Shown here: piece after piece, positions 45,826 to 55,193 of the stretch | Layout: each line of letters opens with the position of its first letter | How positions within the stretch are numbered: the stretch's first letter is position 1 | NCBI RefSeq assembly: GCF_009192735.1 | Contig: NZ_VTFU01000002.1 | Location: forward strand, 186,001-250,000 | Length of the DNA: 64,000 nt | Source of the DNA: Arthrobacter gandavensis | Lineage (GTDB): Bacteria > Actinomycetota > Actinomycetes > Actinomycetales > Micrococcaceae | Reading direction: 5' to 3' | Position numbers and translations under genes: made by a program | The notes under the pieces: model-generated | Database searches by the model: none | Told to the model about the DNA's origin: nothing | What the model saw: the letters and a program-made list of their open reading frames with translations, nothing else

Positions 45826-47075
45826 CGGCGGAAATGACGGAACCGGCGGCGGAAACGACAGAGACCGCTGGTGCGGCCGGAGTGTCCGGCAGCGCCGGAC
45901 CTCCCGGGCTCCGGGCGCGTCTGCGTGCATGGCGGCTGTGGATCGTCTTTGGCCTGGTGCTGTGCCTGATTGTGGTCCTGGGCATCCTGGGCCGCTCCGC
46001 CACGGATAATCCCGCCCTGTCCCCCGCAAATCCTGCGCCCGATGGCGCCATGGCTGCGGCCCGGATCCTGGGCGAACAGGGCGTGGACGTCCTTTCCCCC
46101 GGATCGTTCGACGAAGCCGTGGGACTGCTTGAGGACAAGGGGGCCGAGGCAACTCTGCTGCTGATCGATCCCCAGGGGTTTCTCGGCGGGGATCAATTGT
46201 CTGAGCTTGCCCGGACAGCCCGGCGGACCGTCCTGGTGGAACCGGGTTTTGAACAGCTGTCGGCGCTCGCGCCCGATATCCGATCTGCCGGCGTGATCCC
46301 CGGGGACGGCGGCGGCACCGCCCTACAGGCCGAATGCGGCGCGCCGGACGCCCGGGCGGCAGAAAGTGTGGACTCCGGCGGCCTGGCCTACCGGGCGCCG
46401 GTGGTGTGCTTCCCGGTGCCCGGGGAAGGCACGGGGGACAACACAGGGGACAACACAGGGGACAACACAGCCGGCCTCTATGCTGCGGACGACGACGGCG
46501 CCGTCGTCCTGGGCAACGCAGCCCTCCTGGCCAATGAGACGCTGGCCAGCCGGGGCAATGCTGCCCTCACGCTGCGCACCCTGGGTTCCACCGGCACGCT
46601 GATCTGGTATCTGCCGACGGCTGCGGACATTCCCGCCGCCGACCTGCCCGGTGATCCGCGGGCACTGCTGCCCGCCTGGGTGGATCCACTGTTGCTGTGG
46701 CTGCTGGTGGTGGCTGCGCTGGCCATGTTCTGGCGGGGACGCCGGCTGGGACCGTTGGCGGTGGAACCCATGCCTGTGGTGGTACGGTCCGCAGAGACAG
46801 CCGAAGGCCGCGCCCGGCTCTATCAGGATGGGCGGGCATCCGACCGCGCTGCGGAAACGCTCCGTGCCGCAGCGCTGACCCGCATCGCGGCACGGCTTCG
46901 GCTTGGCCCCCAGGCCACGGCGGAGGCGGTGGCCCGGGCAGCGGCCCACGCGTCCGGCCGGCCGGTGAATGACGTGAACCGGTTACTCAATTCCGTGCTG
47001 CCCGCAAGCGACGCGGAGCTCGTGAAATGGTCGCAGGATTTGCAAGCCCTAGAGGAAGAGGTCAACGCATCATGA
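45822..47075 (+). CDS. DUF4350 domain protein
   Basis: The protein is 417 aa. An N-terminal helix (about 44-63) precedes an extracytoplasmic DUF4350 domain ('NPAPDGAMAAARILGEQGVDVLSPGSFDEAVGLL', 'LLIDPQGFLGGDQLSELAR'). A second helix near 288-308 and a cytoplasmic helical tail follow. An imperfect in-protein insertion GDNTGDNTGDNT at about 206-217 comes from a 12-bp tandem repeat. It is part of the MoxR-DUF58 envelope operon; the DUF4350 fold resembles sugar- or peptide-binding GATase-like domains, but function is unknown. Confidence 0.85.
   Translation: MTAEMTEPAAETTETAGAAGVSGSAGPPGLRARLRAWRLWIVFGLVLCLIVVLGILGRSATDNPALSPANPAPDGAMAAARILGEQGVDVLSPGSFDEAVGLLEDKGAEATLLLIDPQGFLGGDQLSELARTARRTVLVEPGFEQLSALAPDIRSAGVIPGDGGGTALQAECGAPDARAAESVDSGGLAYRAPVVCFPVPGEGTGDNTGDNTGDNTAGLYAADDDGAVVLGNAALLANETLASRGNAALTLRTLGSTGTLIWYLPTAADIPAADLPGDPRALLPAWVDPLLLWLLVVAALAMFWRGRRLGPLAVEPMPVVVRSAETAEGRARLYQDGRASDRAAETLRAAALTRIAARLRLGPQATAEAVARAAAHASGRPVNDVNRLLNSVLPASDAELVKWSQDLQALEEEVNAS
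46434..46471 (+). repeat. Three tandem 12-bp units coding for GDNT
   Basis: GGGGACAACACA occurs three times in a row (first unit GGGGGACAACACA in context) within the DUF4350 gene and encodes GDNT x3. It is a likely slippage-prone microsatellite that keeps the frame. Confidence 0.8.
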
Positions 47076-48169
47076 GTCAGCAGTACCAGCCGCAGGCAGC
47101 TCCCGGTCCGGTCCCCCCGCCTGGCACGCCCACACCCCCGCCGGCGGGGATGGCCGCAGCGGACGGTGGATGGGACGCTGTCCCGCCGCAGGCAACCCCA
47201 CCCCGCGGGGACGGGACATCAGACCCCGCACGGCAGGCCCTGCTCAACGTCCGCGACGAAGTGGCGAAGGCCGTGGTTGGCCAGGATGCGGCCGTGACCG
47301 GACTGATCATTGCGCTGCTGGCCCGCGGCCATGTCCTGCTCGAAGGTGTCCCCGGGGTGGCGAAGACCCTGCTGGTCCGCACCCTGTCGGCGGCTCTGGC
47401 CCTGGACACCAAGCGGGTGCAGTTCACCCCGGACCTGATGCCCGGTGACGTCACCGGTTCGCTGATCTATGACGGCCGCACCTCGGAGTTCTCCTTCCGG
47501 GAGGGACCGGTTTTCACGAACATCCTGCTCGCCGATGAAATCAACCGCACTCCGCCCAAAACCCAGGCATCGCTGCTGGAAGCCATGGAGGAACGCCAGA
47601 TCTCCGTGGACGGCGTAACCCGTCCGCTGCCCGAACCCTTCATTGTGGCCGCCACCTCCAACCCGGTGGAATATGAGGGCACCTACTCGCTGCCCGAGGC
47701 CCAGCTGGACCGGTTCCTGCTGAAACTGACTCTTGACCTGCCCGGCCGCAACGAGGAGATCGAGATTATCCGCCGGCACAGCGGCGGCTTCGATCCCCGG
47801 AACCTCGGTGCGGCGGGTGTCCGCGCCGTGGCTGGGGCCGAGGACCTTGAACTGGCCAGGGCGGCCGTTGCCCGGGTGGCGGTCTCCCCCGAAATCCTGG
47901 GTTACATCGTGGACCTGGTCCGGGCCACCCGGGAGGCTCCGTCCTTCCAGCTGGGCGTATCGCCGCGTGGTGCCACGGCCCTGCTCAACACCTCCCGCGC
48001 CTGGGCATGGCTCTCGGGCCGGGGCTTTGTGACGCCGGATGATGTCAAAGCGCTGACGCTGCCCGCCCTGAGGCACCGCGTGTCACTGCGCCCCGAGGCC
48101 CAGATGGACGGCGTGAGCGTTGACGACGTGCTGGGCAGCATCCTGGCCACCGTGCCGGTGCCCCGCTAG
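47072..48169 (+). CDS. MoxR-family AAA ATPase
   Basis: The protein is 365 aa from the ATG at 47072, which overlaps the previous stop; a longer frame opens at 47027. After a Pro/Gly-rich N-terminus of about 50 residues, the AAA domain has Walker A 'GVPGVAKTLLVRTLSAAL', Walker B 'ILLADEINRTPPKTQASLLEAMEE', sensor 'VAATSNPVEYEGTYSLPEAQLDRF' and a C-terminal lid. MoxR ATPases act as chaperones for proteins with von Willebrand A domains; the adjacent DUF58 protein is the expected partner. Confidence 0.93.
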   Translation: MSQQYQPQAAPGPVPPPGTPTPPPAGMAAADGGWDAVPPQATPPRGDGTSDPARQALLNVRDEVAKAVVGQDAAVTGLIIALLARGHVLLEGVPGVAKTLLVRTLSAALALDTKRVQFTPDLMPGDVTGSLIYDGRTSEFSFREGPVFTNILLADEINRTPPKTQASLLEAMEERQISVDGVTRPLPEPFIVAATSNPVEYEGTYSLPEAQLDRFLLKLTLDLPGRNEEIEIIRRHSGGFDPRNLGAAGVRAVAGAEDLELARAAVARVAVSPEILGYIVDLVRATREAPSFQLGVSPRGATALLNTSRAWAWLSGRGFVTPDDVKALTLPALRHRVSLRPEAQMDGVSVDDVLGSILATVPVPR

Positions 48170-48183
48170 GGCGCGGAACCATA

Positions 48184-49476
48184 ATGGCTATTTCCGGCCG
48201 GCTGGTCTTCCTCGCCGCAGCGGGCACCGCGGCGGTGCTGCTCTTCCCCGGCACTGCTGCGGTCTGGCTGTGGCTGCTGTTCCTGGCTGCCGCTGCCTCC
48301 GCGGACCTGCTCGCGGCGGCATCGCCGCGTGCCCTGTCCCTGGAACGGACCGTCCCCGCCGGCGTCCGCCTGACGGAACCCGCCACCGTGGGGCTGACCC
48401 TGCGGAACAACGGCCGGCGAACCCTGCGGGGCAGGTTCCGGGACGGATGGCAGCCCTCCGCCGGTGCACGCAACCCGGTGCAGGATCTTCGCCTGCCGGC
48501 CGGTGAAGCGCGGCGTTTTTCTATGGAGCTGCTGCCCGAACGCCGAGGAGAGCTCACCTCAGCATTCGTGACGGTCCGCAGCTTCGGGCCGCTGGGCCTG
48601 GCCGCGCGCCAGCGCACGCTGCAGAGCCCGGCGGTGCTGCGGGTGCTGCCCCCGTTCCATGCCAAGCGGCATCTGCCGTCCAAGCTGCGGCGGCTGCGGG
48701 AGCTGGACGGCAACGCCTCGGTCCAGCTCCGCGGGGCCGGAACGGAGTTTGATTCGCTTCGCGACTACGTCCGCGGCGACGATGTCCGGTCCATTGACTG
48801 GCGGGCCACTGCCCGGCGGCGGGACACAGTGGTGCGGACCTGGCGCCCGGAACGGGACCGGCGGGTGGTGGTGCTGCTGGACACCTCCCGCACCTCAGCG
48901 GCGCGGATAGCGGATGAACCCCGTCTGGACACCGGCATCGAGGCGGCGCTGCTCCTGTCGATGCTGGCCCACGGCGGAGCGGACCGGGTGGATTTCCTGG
49001 CCTTTGACCGGAGGATCCGCGCCCGCGTTCAGTCCGCGTCTAAGGGAAACCTGCTCAACCGCCTCGTCACGGCCATGGCCCCGCTGGAAGCGGAGCTGAT
49101 TGAAGCCGATTTCACGCTGGTGCCCGGCGCCGTCCGGTCCGCCTCCACCCGGAGATCGCTGGTGGTGCTCATCACCGCGCTGGACTCCGGTGCCGTCGAA
49201 GAGGGTCTGCTGCCGGTGCTCCCCCAATTGCTGGACAAGCACGTGGTGGTGATCGCCTCGGTCCGGGACCCCGAGCTGGAGGAACTTCGCGGGCAGCGGA
49301 ACTCGGCCACCGAGACCTTCCGCGCGGCAGCCGCCGAACGCGCACTGCTGGACCGCGCCGCAATCACGGCGCAGCTGCGCTCCATGGGCGCCGAGGTGGT
49401 TGATGAGACACCGCACGAGCTGCCGTCCAAGCTCGCTGACCTGTATATCCGGCTCAAGGCCTCCGGCAGATTGTAG
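48184..49476 (+). CDS. DUF58 domain protein
   Basis: The protein is 430 aa. Two N-terminal helices (about 7-45) are followed by a beta-rich segment and the DUF58 core 'NASVQLRGAGTEFDSLRDYVRGDDVRSIDWRATARR', then a VWA-like domain with 'RRVVVLLDTSRTSAARIADEPRLDTGIEAALLLSMLAHGGADRVDFLAFD' (a MIDAS-like DTSRT). It pairs with the MoxR ATPase, 14 bases upstream. The system is thought to act on envelope processes. Confidence 0.92.
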   Translation: MAISGRLVFLAAAGTAAVLLFPGTAAVWLWLLFLAAAASADLLAAASPRALSLERTVPAGVRLTEPATVGLTLRNNGRRTLRGRFRDGWQPSAGARNPVQDLRLPAGEARRFSMELLPERRGELTSAFVTVRSFGPLGLAARQRTLQSPAVLRVLPPFHAKRHLPSKLRRLRELDGNASVQLRGAGTEFDSLRDYVRGDDVRSIDWRATARRRDTVVRTWRPERDRRVVVLLDTSRTSAARIADEPRLDTGIEAALLLSMLAHGGADRVDFLAFDRRIRARVQSASKGNLLNRLVTAMAPLEAELIEADFTLVPGAVRSASTRRSLVVLITALDSGAVEEGLLPVLPQLLDKHVVVIASVRDPELEELRGQRNSATETFRAAAAERALLDRAAITAQLRSMGAEVVDETPHELPSKLADLYIRLKASGRL

Positions 49477-49482
49477 GAGTTC

Positions 49483-50193
49483 ATGAACAGCTTCGACCCC
49501 GCACCGCCCGCCGGTCCCCCGGCCTCCATTTACCGGCGTGTCCTCGGCGCCGGCTTTGAACGGCTGCAGCCCCAGCTGCAGGACTACTTCTCACTGGTCC
49601 CTGAGGCCGGCACCTTCGGTGAGGGAACCGGAGTCTTCGAAACCGCCGGCTGTCCCCGCCCCTGGCTGCGTCCGCTGCTGGGACTGATCCCGGTGTCCAA
49701 CGCCTTTTTTCCCGACTTCGGCACCCGGATTCCCTTCAGCATCCGCAACTATCCGCATCCGGACCCGTGGGGGCGTCCTTCCCTGACGGCGGTCAGGACC
49801 TTCCATTTCCCCGGCGGCGACCGGATCTTCGAAGACACCACCGTCCTCACCGGACCGGCGGAGCTCACTGATTATCTGGGCCGCAAGCGGAATCTCGCCA
49901 CCGACCTGGTGCTGTCCGTGACCGGGGACGGCCATCTGCGCATGGACTCACCGCGCAGCCGGCTCTTCCTGGGCCCGCTGCGGCTGCCGCTGCCCGGCTT
50001 TGCCGCCGCCGACGCCCATGTGGAGCAGTGGTACGACGACGCCGCCGGCACCTTCCGGATCCAAACCCGGGTCATTCAGCGGCAGGTGGGAACGGTGTTC
50101 GTCTACGACGGCAGCTTTGATTACCGTTGCCGGAGCTGGAACGGCCTGCTGCCCGCCGATGCGGTTCCGGCGAGGTGGGAACGGCGCCGCTGA
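49483..50193 (+). CDS. DUF4166 domain protein
   Basis: The protein is 236 aa. It shows the DUF4166 pattern: 'SIYRRVLGAGFERLQPQLQDYF', 'GVFETAGCPRPWLRPLLGL', 'FSIRNYPHPDPWGRPSLTAVRTFHFPG' and 'FVYDGSFDYR'. It has no signal or clear membrane helix. Family function is unknown; in other bacteria the domain is fused to epimerase or saccharopine-dehydrogenase-like partners. It begins six bases after the DUF58 stop and ends 12 bases from the convergent MetE-like stop with no strong terminator. Confidence 0.85.
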   Translation: MNSFDPAPPAGPPASIYRRVLGAGFERLQPQLQDYFSLVPEAGTFGEGTGVFETAGCPRPWLRPLLGLIPVSNAFFPDFGTRIPFSIRNYPHPDPWGRPSLTAVRTFHFPGGDRIFEDTTVLTGPAELTDYLGRKRNLATDLVLSVTGDGHLRMDSPRSRLFLGPLRLPLPGFAAADAHVEQWYDDAAGTFRIQTRVIQRQVGTVFVYDGSFDYRCRSWNGLLPADAVPARWERRR

Positions 50194-50205
50194 TACGGCT
50201 GCCGA

Positions 50206-51315
50206 CTAGCTTTCGGCGGCGACCGAGGTCAGGGCTTCAGCGGCCTGGGTGAGCCTGGTCAGCACTTTTCGGGCGGACGACGGCGATGCATCCGCAAGGT
50301 CCGACGCCGGCGTCAGGCGCAGCGCGGGCAGGGCGGCAGCAGGCAGGCCGATTTTGGTCCATGGCCGCAGCACGTCCTCCACGACGGCCGTGACCTGACG
50401 GGGTTCAGCATTGCCCGGGGGCACCGGCAGGATGCCCAGCCAGATCGTTTTTCGAGCTTCCACCGCTTCGGCGAGGGCTTCCCAGTCCGCTCCCGTCAGG
50501 CCGGCGGCGGGCAGGGCAGCCCCGTGGGCACCGGCTCCGAGGGCCAGCGCGAAGGGAGACTGGCTTCCGGGGCGCATGGCTGCGGAGCGGCCGGTGTCCG
50601 GCAGCCGAACCACTGTCTGAGCGGCCCCGGCGTCGGACAGCGCCGAGATAATCTGGTGCCAGGCCTGCGACACCTCGGTGGAGGGCACGGAGCGGAGGGT
50701 GCGGTAGCCGCTGGCCGTGGGAATGTTCCCGCCCAGCACATCGGCGATCTCCGGCTCATCCAGCTGGATGATGACCTCGGCCCCGGGCACCGCGTCGCGG
50801 ACCCGTGCCACAAATCCCGCTGCCCCATCCGTCAGGGACTGGAGCAGCTCACGCCGCGCACCCGAGTCGGACAGTGCCCGCTCGCCGTTGTGCAGGTGGA
50901 GGCCCGCCGCCAGCGAAAGCGGTCCGCGCAGGGATACCTTGACCTGCCGGGAAGGGCTCTCCTCCATCCCTGCGACGTCGGCCATGGCGTTCAGGTCCTG
51001 GCCGAGCAGCGAAACGGCCCGCCGGTGGTCCTTTCCGGCCCGCGGCACCAGGCGCCAGCCATGCGGTTGGACATCAACGGCCAGATCCACCAGGAGCGCC
51101 GCGGTGCGGCCCAGGGCGTCGGCGCCGGGGCCCCGGGCGGGCAGTTCCATGAGGAAGGGAAGGTGCGGGTCGCCGAGCTCGCCGCGGATGATTCGGGTTG
51201 CCTCGAGCGGGTCCGTTCCCGGCCAGGCCCCAAGGGCCGTTGCCGTCACCGTGGTGGAGGCAGCGCCTTCCGGCGCCGGCTCTGCAAGGTCCGGCTGTCT
51301 AGAGTCCTGCTGCAT
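50206..51315 (-). CDS. MetE C-terminal-like protein lacking zinc ligands
   Basis: The protein is 369 aa and resembles the C-terminal (catalytic-domain) barrel of cobalamin-independent methionine synthase, as in mycobacterial Rv3015c ('GDPHLPFLMELPARGPGADALGRTAALLVDL', 'VKVSLRGPLSLAAGLHLHNGERAL', 'VIIQLDEPEIADVLGG'). MetE needs a zinc bound by His-x-Cys, Glu and Cys. This protein contains no cysteine at all, and the motif region reads 'TVVRLPDTGRSAAM'. It is therefore unlikely to be a classical homocysteine methyltransferase. It overlaps the chorismate mutase gene by 17 bp. Confidence 0.8.
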   Translation of the reverse strand: MQQDSRQPDLAEPAPEGAASTTVTATALGAWPGTDPLEATRIIRGELGDPHLPFLMELPARGPGADALGRTAALLVDLAVDVQPHGWRLVPRAGKDHRRAVSLLGQDLNAMADVAGMEESPSRQVKVSLRGPLSLAAGLHLHNGERALSDSGARRELLQSLTDGAAGFVARVRDAVPGAEVIIQLDEPEIADVLGGNIPTASGYRTLRSVPSTEVSQAWHQIISALSDAGAAQTVVRLPDTGRSAAMRPGSQSPFALALGAGAHGAALPAAGLTGADWEALAEAVEARKTIWLGILPVPPGNAEPRQVTAVVEDVLRPWTKIGLPAAALPALRLTPASDLADASPSSARKVLTRLTQAAEALTSVAAES

Positions 51316-51679
51316 TGCTGTTGCCGCCGTTGTGGTTGTCGGAGATCGCCTGGTGGTGCCGGATGACCTCGCTGATGATGAAATTCAGGAACTTTTCGGC
51401 GAAGGCCGGGTCCAGGTGCGCGTCTTCGGCAAGGCGGCGCAGGCGGGCAATCTGCGCCGCCTCCCGGCCCGGGTCTCCGGCCGGAAGGCTGTGGACGGCC
51501 TTGAGGAACCCCACCCGCTGCGTGGCCTTGAACCGCTCGGCCAGCAGGTACACCAGCGTGGCATCAATGTTGTCAATGCTGCTGCGCACCGCCAGCAGTT
51601 CCTGCATGACCTCGTCGGAGACTTTCCCGGAAAGGGAACTGGCCGTCGGGTCAAACTCGTCTGCGGGGGTATCAGTCAT
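51299..51679 (-). CDS. AroQ-type chorismate mutase
   Basis: The protein is 126 aa, all helical, and would convert chorismate to prephenate for phenylalanine and tyrosine. 'VRSSIDNIDATLVYLLAERFKATQRVGFLKA' holds the conserved Arg/Asp/Lys of the first helix. 'DPGREAAQIARLRRLAEDAHLDPAFAEKFLNFIISEVIRHHQAI' gives the rest of the active site. The N-terminus has an acidic extension of about 25 residues. ATG start. It lies 81 bases after mnmA on the same strand. Confidence 0.9.
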   Translation of the reverse strand: MTDTPADEFDPTASSLSGKVSDEVMQELLAVRSSIDNIDATLVYLLAERFKATQRVGFLKAVHSLPAGDPGREAAQIARLRRLAEDAHLDPAFAEKFLNFIISEVIRHHQAISDNHNGGNSNAAGL

Positions 51680-51760
51680 GGGACCAGTCTAGGGTCCGGT
51701 CCGCGGCGGGACAGAGCACGTTACGCCCGTGGCAGCTCAGGCCGCCGCGGCGCAGACCGG

Positions 51761-52912
51761 CTAGGAGACCGCCGTCGGGTCCCATTCCAGTGAGCGCGCC
51801 TTGTCGATGGTGGCCTGTCCCAGCACCCGGGTGCCCTGGTAGACCACCATGGACTGGCCGGGGGCCACGCCGCGCATCGGCTCGTTCAGCCGGACCACCA
51901 GCTCCTCGCGGGCGCTCCCGGTCTCTTCGGAGATGACGTCTTCCATCCAGCCGCGCGCCGCCACGGGATCCCCGTGGGCGCGGACCTGGACCATGCAGTC
52001 GAATTCGGCGCGGGCCGCGATCTCGGGAATCGGCAGGCCGGCCCAGGAGATCTTGATGCCGCGCATCTGGTCGATGTTCAGCAGCTTCTCCGGCCCGACA
52101 ATGACCTTGTTTTCCTTGGGGCGGATCTCCAGCACGAAGCGGGGCTTGCCGTCGTCGGCCGGGCGGCCCAGCTTCAGGCCCTTGCGCTGGCCAACGGTGA
52201 ACGCGTTGGCGCCGGGGTGGGTGCCGATCTTCTCGCCGGAGGCGTCCACAATGTCGCCCTCGTTCAGGTCGATGCGCTCTTCGAGCCAGCCGCGGGTGTC
52301 GCCGTCGGGAATGAAGCAGATGTCGTGGCTGTCAGGCTTGTTGGCCACGGACAGGCCCCGGCGCTCGGCTTCGGCGCGGACCTCGGCCTTGGACGGGGTG
52401 TCCGCCAGCGGGAACATGGAGTGCTTGAGCTGCTCATGCGTCAGCACGCCCAGCACGTAGGACTGGTCCTTGGCCCAGTCGGCGGCGCGGTGCAGCTCCG
52501 GGTTTCCGTCGGCGTCGGTGAGCACCTTGGCGTAGTGGCCCGTGCAGACCGCGTCGAATCCCAGGGCCAGCGCCTTTTCCAGCAGCGCGGCGAACTTGAT
52601 CCGCTCGTTGCAGCGCATGCAGGGGTTGGGGGTGCGGCCGGCGGCGTACTCCGCGATGAAGTCATCCACCACGTCTTCCTTGAACCGCTCGGAGAAGTCC
52701 CACACGTAGTACGGGATGCCGAGAATGTCACACGCGCGCCAGGCGTCGCGGGAGTCCTCGATGGTGCAGCAGCCCCGGCTGCCGGTGCGCAGCGTTCCGG
52801 GCATGCGCGAAAGCGCCAGGTGGACGCCGACGACGTCGTGCCCGGCCTCCACTGCTCGTGCTGCGGCTACCGCGGAGTCCACTCCGCCGCTCATTGCTGC
52901 CAAAACCTTCAT
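51761..52912 (-). CDS. mnmA: tRNA-specific 2-thiouridylase MnmA
   Basis: The protein is 383 aa and thiolates U34 of Lys, Glu and Gln tRNAs. The PP-loop is '[19 protein letters not shown]' at the N-terminus. The catalytic cysteines lie in '[12 protein letters not shown]' and '[16 protein letters not shown]', and the C-terminal barrel is '[12 protein letters not shown]...'. The start overlaps the cysteine desulfurase stop by 4 bp, so the sulfur donor and the tRNA thiolase are made together. Pair order matches mycobacterial Rv3025c-Rv3024c. Confidence 0.96.
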   Translation of the reverse strand: MKVLAAMSGGVDSAVAAARAVEAGHDVVGVHLALSRMPGTLRTGSRGCCTIEDSRDAWRACDILGIPYYVWDFSERFKEDVVDDFIAEYAAGRTPNPCMRCNERIKFAALLEKALALGFDAVCTGHYAKVLTDADGNPELHRAADWAKDQSYVLGVLTHEQLKHSMFPLADTPSKAEVRAEAERRGLSVANKPDSHDICFIPDGDTRGWLEERIDLNEGDIVDASGEKIGTHPGANAFTVGQRKGLKLGRPADDGKPRFVLEIRPKENKVIVGPEKLLNIDQMRGIKISWAGLPIPEIAARAEFDCMVQVRAHGDPVAARGWMEDVISEETGSAREELVVRLNEPMRGVAPGQSMVVYQGTRVLGQATIDKARSLEWDPTAVS

Positions 52913-54156
52913 GAAGTAAAACCTGTTCCTGCTGTTTGGATGCTGCTGACATGGGAAGCCATTCCGGCCTTTTTTGCCCGTTCGTAGGCTTCGGGAAGGG
53001 CAGCCAACAATGTGTCAACGTCTTCGGAGGTGGTTGTATGCCCGAGGCTGAAACGCTGTGCGCCGCGGGCGTCCGTTTCGCTCAGGCCCATGGCCAGCAA
53101 AACGTGGGACGGCCGGGGAACTCCGGCCGTGCAGGCGGAACCGGTGGAGGACTCAACGCCGGCCAGATCCAGCAGGAACAGCAGCGAGTCCCCTTCACAG
53201 CCCGGGAAGGTGAAGTGGGCGTTTCCGGGCAGCCGCCGGGGCATGCCGTCACTGTGGGTGCCGGCGCCGCCGTCGTCCCGGACCCCGCGCAGCACCGCGT
53301 CGGGGATCGCCGCCTCGACGCCGGTGATCAGTTTCTCCCGCAGGCTCCGCAGCCGCTCGGCTTCCGCCGCCAGGTTTCCGGTGACCTCACGGGCCGCTGC
53401 GGCAAAAGCGGCGATGCCTGGTGTGTCCAGGGTGCCGGAGCGGATGTCCCGCTCCTGGCCGCCGCCGTGCATCACTGGGGTCAGTTTGACCGCCCGGCCG
53501 ACGACGAGCGCGCCGATGCCCACCGGCCCGCCGATCTTGTGGCCGCTGATGGCCATGGTGTCCACGCCGGCGGCTCGGAAGTCCACCGGCAGGGCCCCGA
53601 AAGCCTGCACAGCGTCGGTGTGCACGGGCACGCCGTGGGCATGGGCCAGCTCGGTGATCGCGGGAATGTCCTGCACCGTGCCCACCTCGTTGTTGGCCCA
53701 CATCACGGTCAGCAGCGCCGTCGTGTCAGCGTGGGCTTCGAGCTCGGCGCGGATGGCTTCCAGGGGCACGACGCCGTCGCCGTCCACCGGCAACCACACG
53801 ACGGTGGCGCCCTCATGCTTTTCCAGCCACTGCACCGTGTCGAGGACAGCGTGGTGCTCGATGGGTGAGCAGAGGATGCGGGTGCGGGCGGGGTCCGCAT
53901 CCCGGCGGGACCAGTACAGGCCCTTGACGGCGAGGTTGTCGGCTTCGGTTCCGCCGGACGTGAAGATGATCTCGGAGGGGTGGCATCCGGCGGCTGCCGC
54001 AAGGGCTTCCCGGGACTCCTCCACCACCATCCGGGCGCGCCGGCCGGAGCCGTGCAGCGAGGACGGGTTTCCGCTGCGGCGAAGTTCTGCGGTGAGTGCG
54101 GCGAGGGCCGATGCCGAGATAGGCGTGGTCGCCGCGTGATCTAGATACACGGGCAC
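52909..54156 (-). CDS. iscS: Cysteine desulfurase (IscS/NifS family)
   Basis: The protein is 415 aa. It is PLP-dependent; the cofactor lysine is in '[20 protein letters not shown]' near 207 and the persulfide cysteine is in '[22 protein letters not shown]' near 345. '[15 protein letters not shown]' and 'HTDAVQAFG' complete the active site. It supplies sulfur to MnmA and probably to iron-sulfur assembly. The gene starts with a divergent 75-bp promoter region facing the uridine-kinase-like gene. Confidence 0.94.
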   Translation of the reverse strand: MPVYLDHAATTPISASALAALTAELRRSGNPSSLHGSGRRARMVVEESREALAAAAGCHPSEIIFTSGGTEADNLAVKGLYWSRRDADPARTRILCSPIEHHAVLDTVQWLEKHEGATVVWLPVDGDGVVPLEAIRAELEAHADTTALLTVMWANNEVGTVQDIPAITELAHAHGVPVHTDAVQAFGALPVDFRAAGVDTMAISGHKIGGPVGIGALVVGRAVKLTPVMHGGGQERDIRSGTLDTPGIAAFAAAAREVTGNLAAEAERLRSLREKLITGVEAAIPDAVLRGVRDDGGAGTHSDGMPRRLPGNAHFTFPGCEGDSLLFLLDLAGVESSTGSACTAGVPRPSHVLLAMGLSETDARGAQRFSLGHTTTSEDVDTLLAALPEAYERAKKAGMASHVSSIQTAGTGFTS

Positions 54157-54231
54157 CGTCCAATTCTAACGGTGTTAGCCGTGGATGCCGATTCCCCGCC
54201 GTGACGCGGTTGTCCATGGCAGACTGCTGCC

Positions 54232-54996
54232 GTGATGCCACCGACAGGATCAGGCAATAGCCGCCGCCCGCTTCCGGCACCGGCGCGGGCACCCGCGCCG
54301 GACGGGCGGGCACCGCTCCTGGCTGCCCTTGCTTCCCGCCTGTCCGGCATGGATCCGGCCGGACGCGTCTTCGCGGCCGTGGACGGTGTTGACGGTTCCG
54401 GGAAGACGACCTTTGCCGATGCCCTGGCCGCCGCCGTTGCGGCGGGCCCGCACCACCGCTGCGTGGTGCGGATATCGTTGGATGACTTCCATCACCCCCG
54501 CGCTGTGCGCCATCGGCGCGGCCGCGGATCGCCTGAAGGGTTCCGGCGCGATTCCTACAACTTGGAGCAGTTCCGCGCCTACGTCCTTGATCCGCTGAAA
54601 CCCGGCGGATCCGGCTGCTACCGCCCGGCCGGCCACAACCTGGACACCGACGCCGTGCTGGCGCCGCCTCCGGTGCATGCCGCTGCCACCGCCGTCGTGC
54701 TGGTGGACGGACTGTTCCTGCACCGGGCCGAGCTGGCGGCTTGCTGGGACTATTCCATTTTTCTGGACGTTCCCTTCGCCGTCGCTGCCGCCCGGATGGC
54801 GGTCCGGGACGGTTCTCCGCCGGACCCGGACCATCCGGACATGAACCGGTACGTGGGCGGCCAGCAGCTGTACTTCGCCGACACCGATCCGGCGCTGCTG
54901 GCGTCAGTGGTGGTGGAGAACAGCGATCCGGGGCATCCCCGCGTCATTGCGGCCGCCGATGCGCACTATCGCCGCCGGCCCGGGGGATCCGGCTAG
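54232..54996 (+). CDS. Uridine-kinase-like P-loop protein
   Basis: The protein is 254 aa. Walker A is 'AAVDGVDGSGKTTFADALAAAV'. 'VRISLDDFHHPRAVRHRRGRGSPEGFRRDSYNLEQFRAYVLDPLKPGG' corresponds to the nucleoside-binding part of uridine kinases, and 'VVLVDGLFLHRAELAACWDYSIFLDV' to the Walker B region. The long Pro/Ala N-terminus is probably disordered. Substrate is not certain; it may phosphorylate a nucleoside or another small alcohol. A -10-like TAGAAT (54994-54999) overlaps its stop codon and may serve the next gene. Confidence 0.82.
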   Translation: MMPPTGSGNSRRPLPAPARAPAPDGRAPLLAALASRLSGMDPAGRVFAAVDGVDGSGKTTFADALAAAVAAGPHHRCVVRISLDDFHHPRAVRHRRGRGSPEGFRRDSYNLEQFRAYVLDPLKPGGSGCYRPAGHNLDTDAVLAPPPVHAAATAVVLVDGLFLHRAELAACWDYSIFLDVPFAVAAARMAVRDGSPPDPDHPDMNRYVGGQQLYFADTDPALLASVVVENSDPGHPRVIAAADAHYRRRPGGSG

Positions 54997-55193
54997 AATC
55001 GTCCTTCCGCGCAGTAGGACTCCCCCGCGGGCCCTGTGCCGGAAAAGTTTTGGAAACGTAGTGCTCCGCTGCGTCGTTGTACCTGCTGCGGTCCTGTACC
55101 CGCTGCAGCGCTGATGCACTGTTCACCACCAAGCCCCGCCGGCACCGCCCGGCGCCGAACCACCTGCGGGACGCCGCACCGAAAGGAACCGCC

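Noticed and set aside
54997-55193. Small RNA gene or tRNA between the kinase-like and DnaJ genes
   Set aside because: No cloverleaf or strong isolated hairpin is visible; the stretch is best read as promoter and leader of the DnaJ gene.
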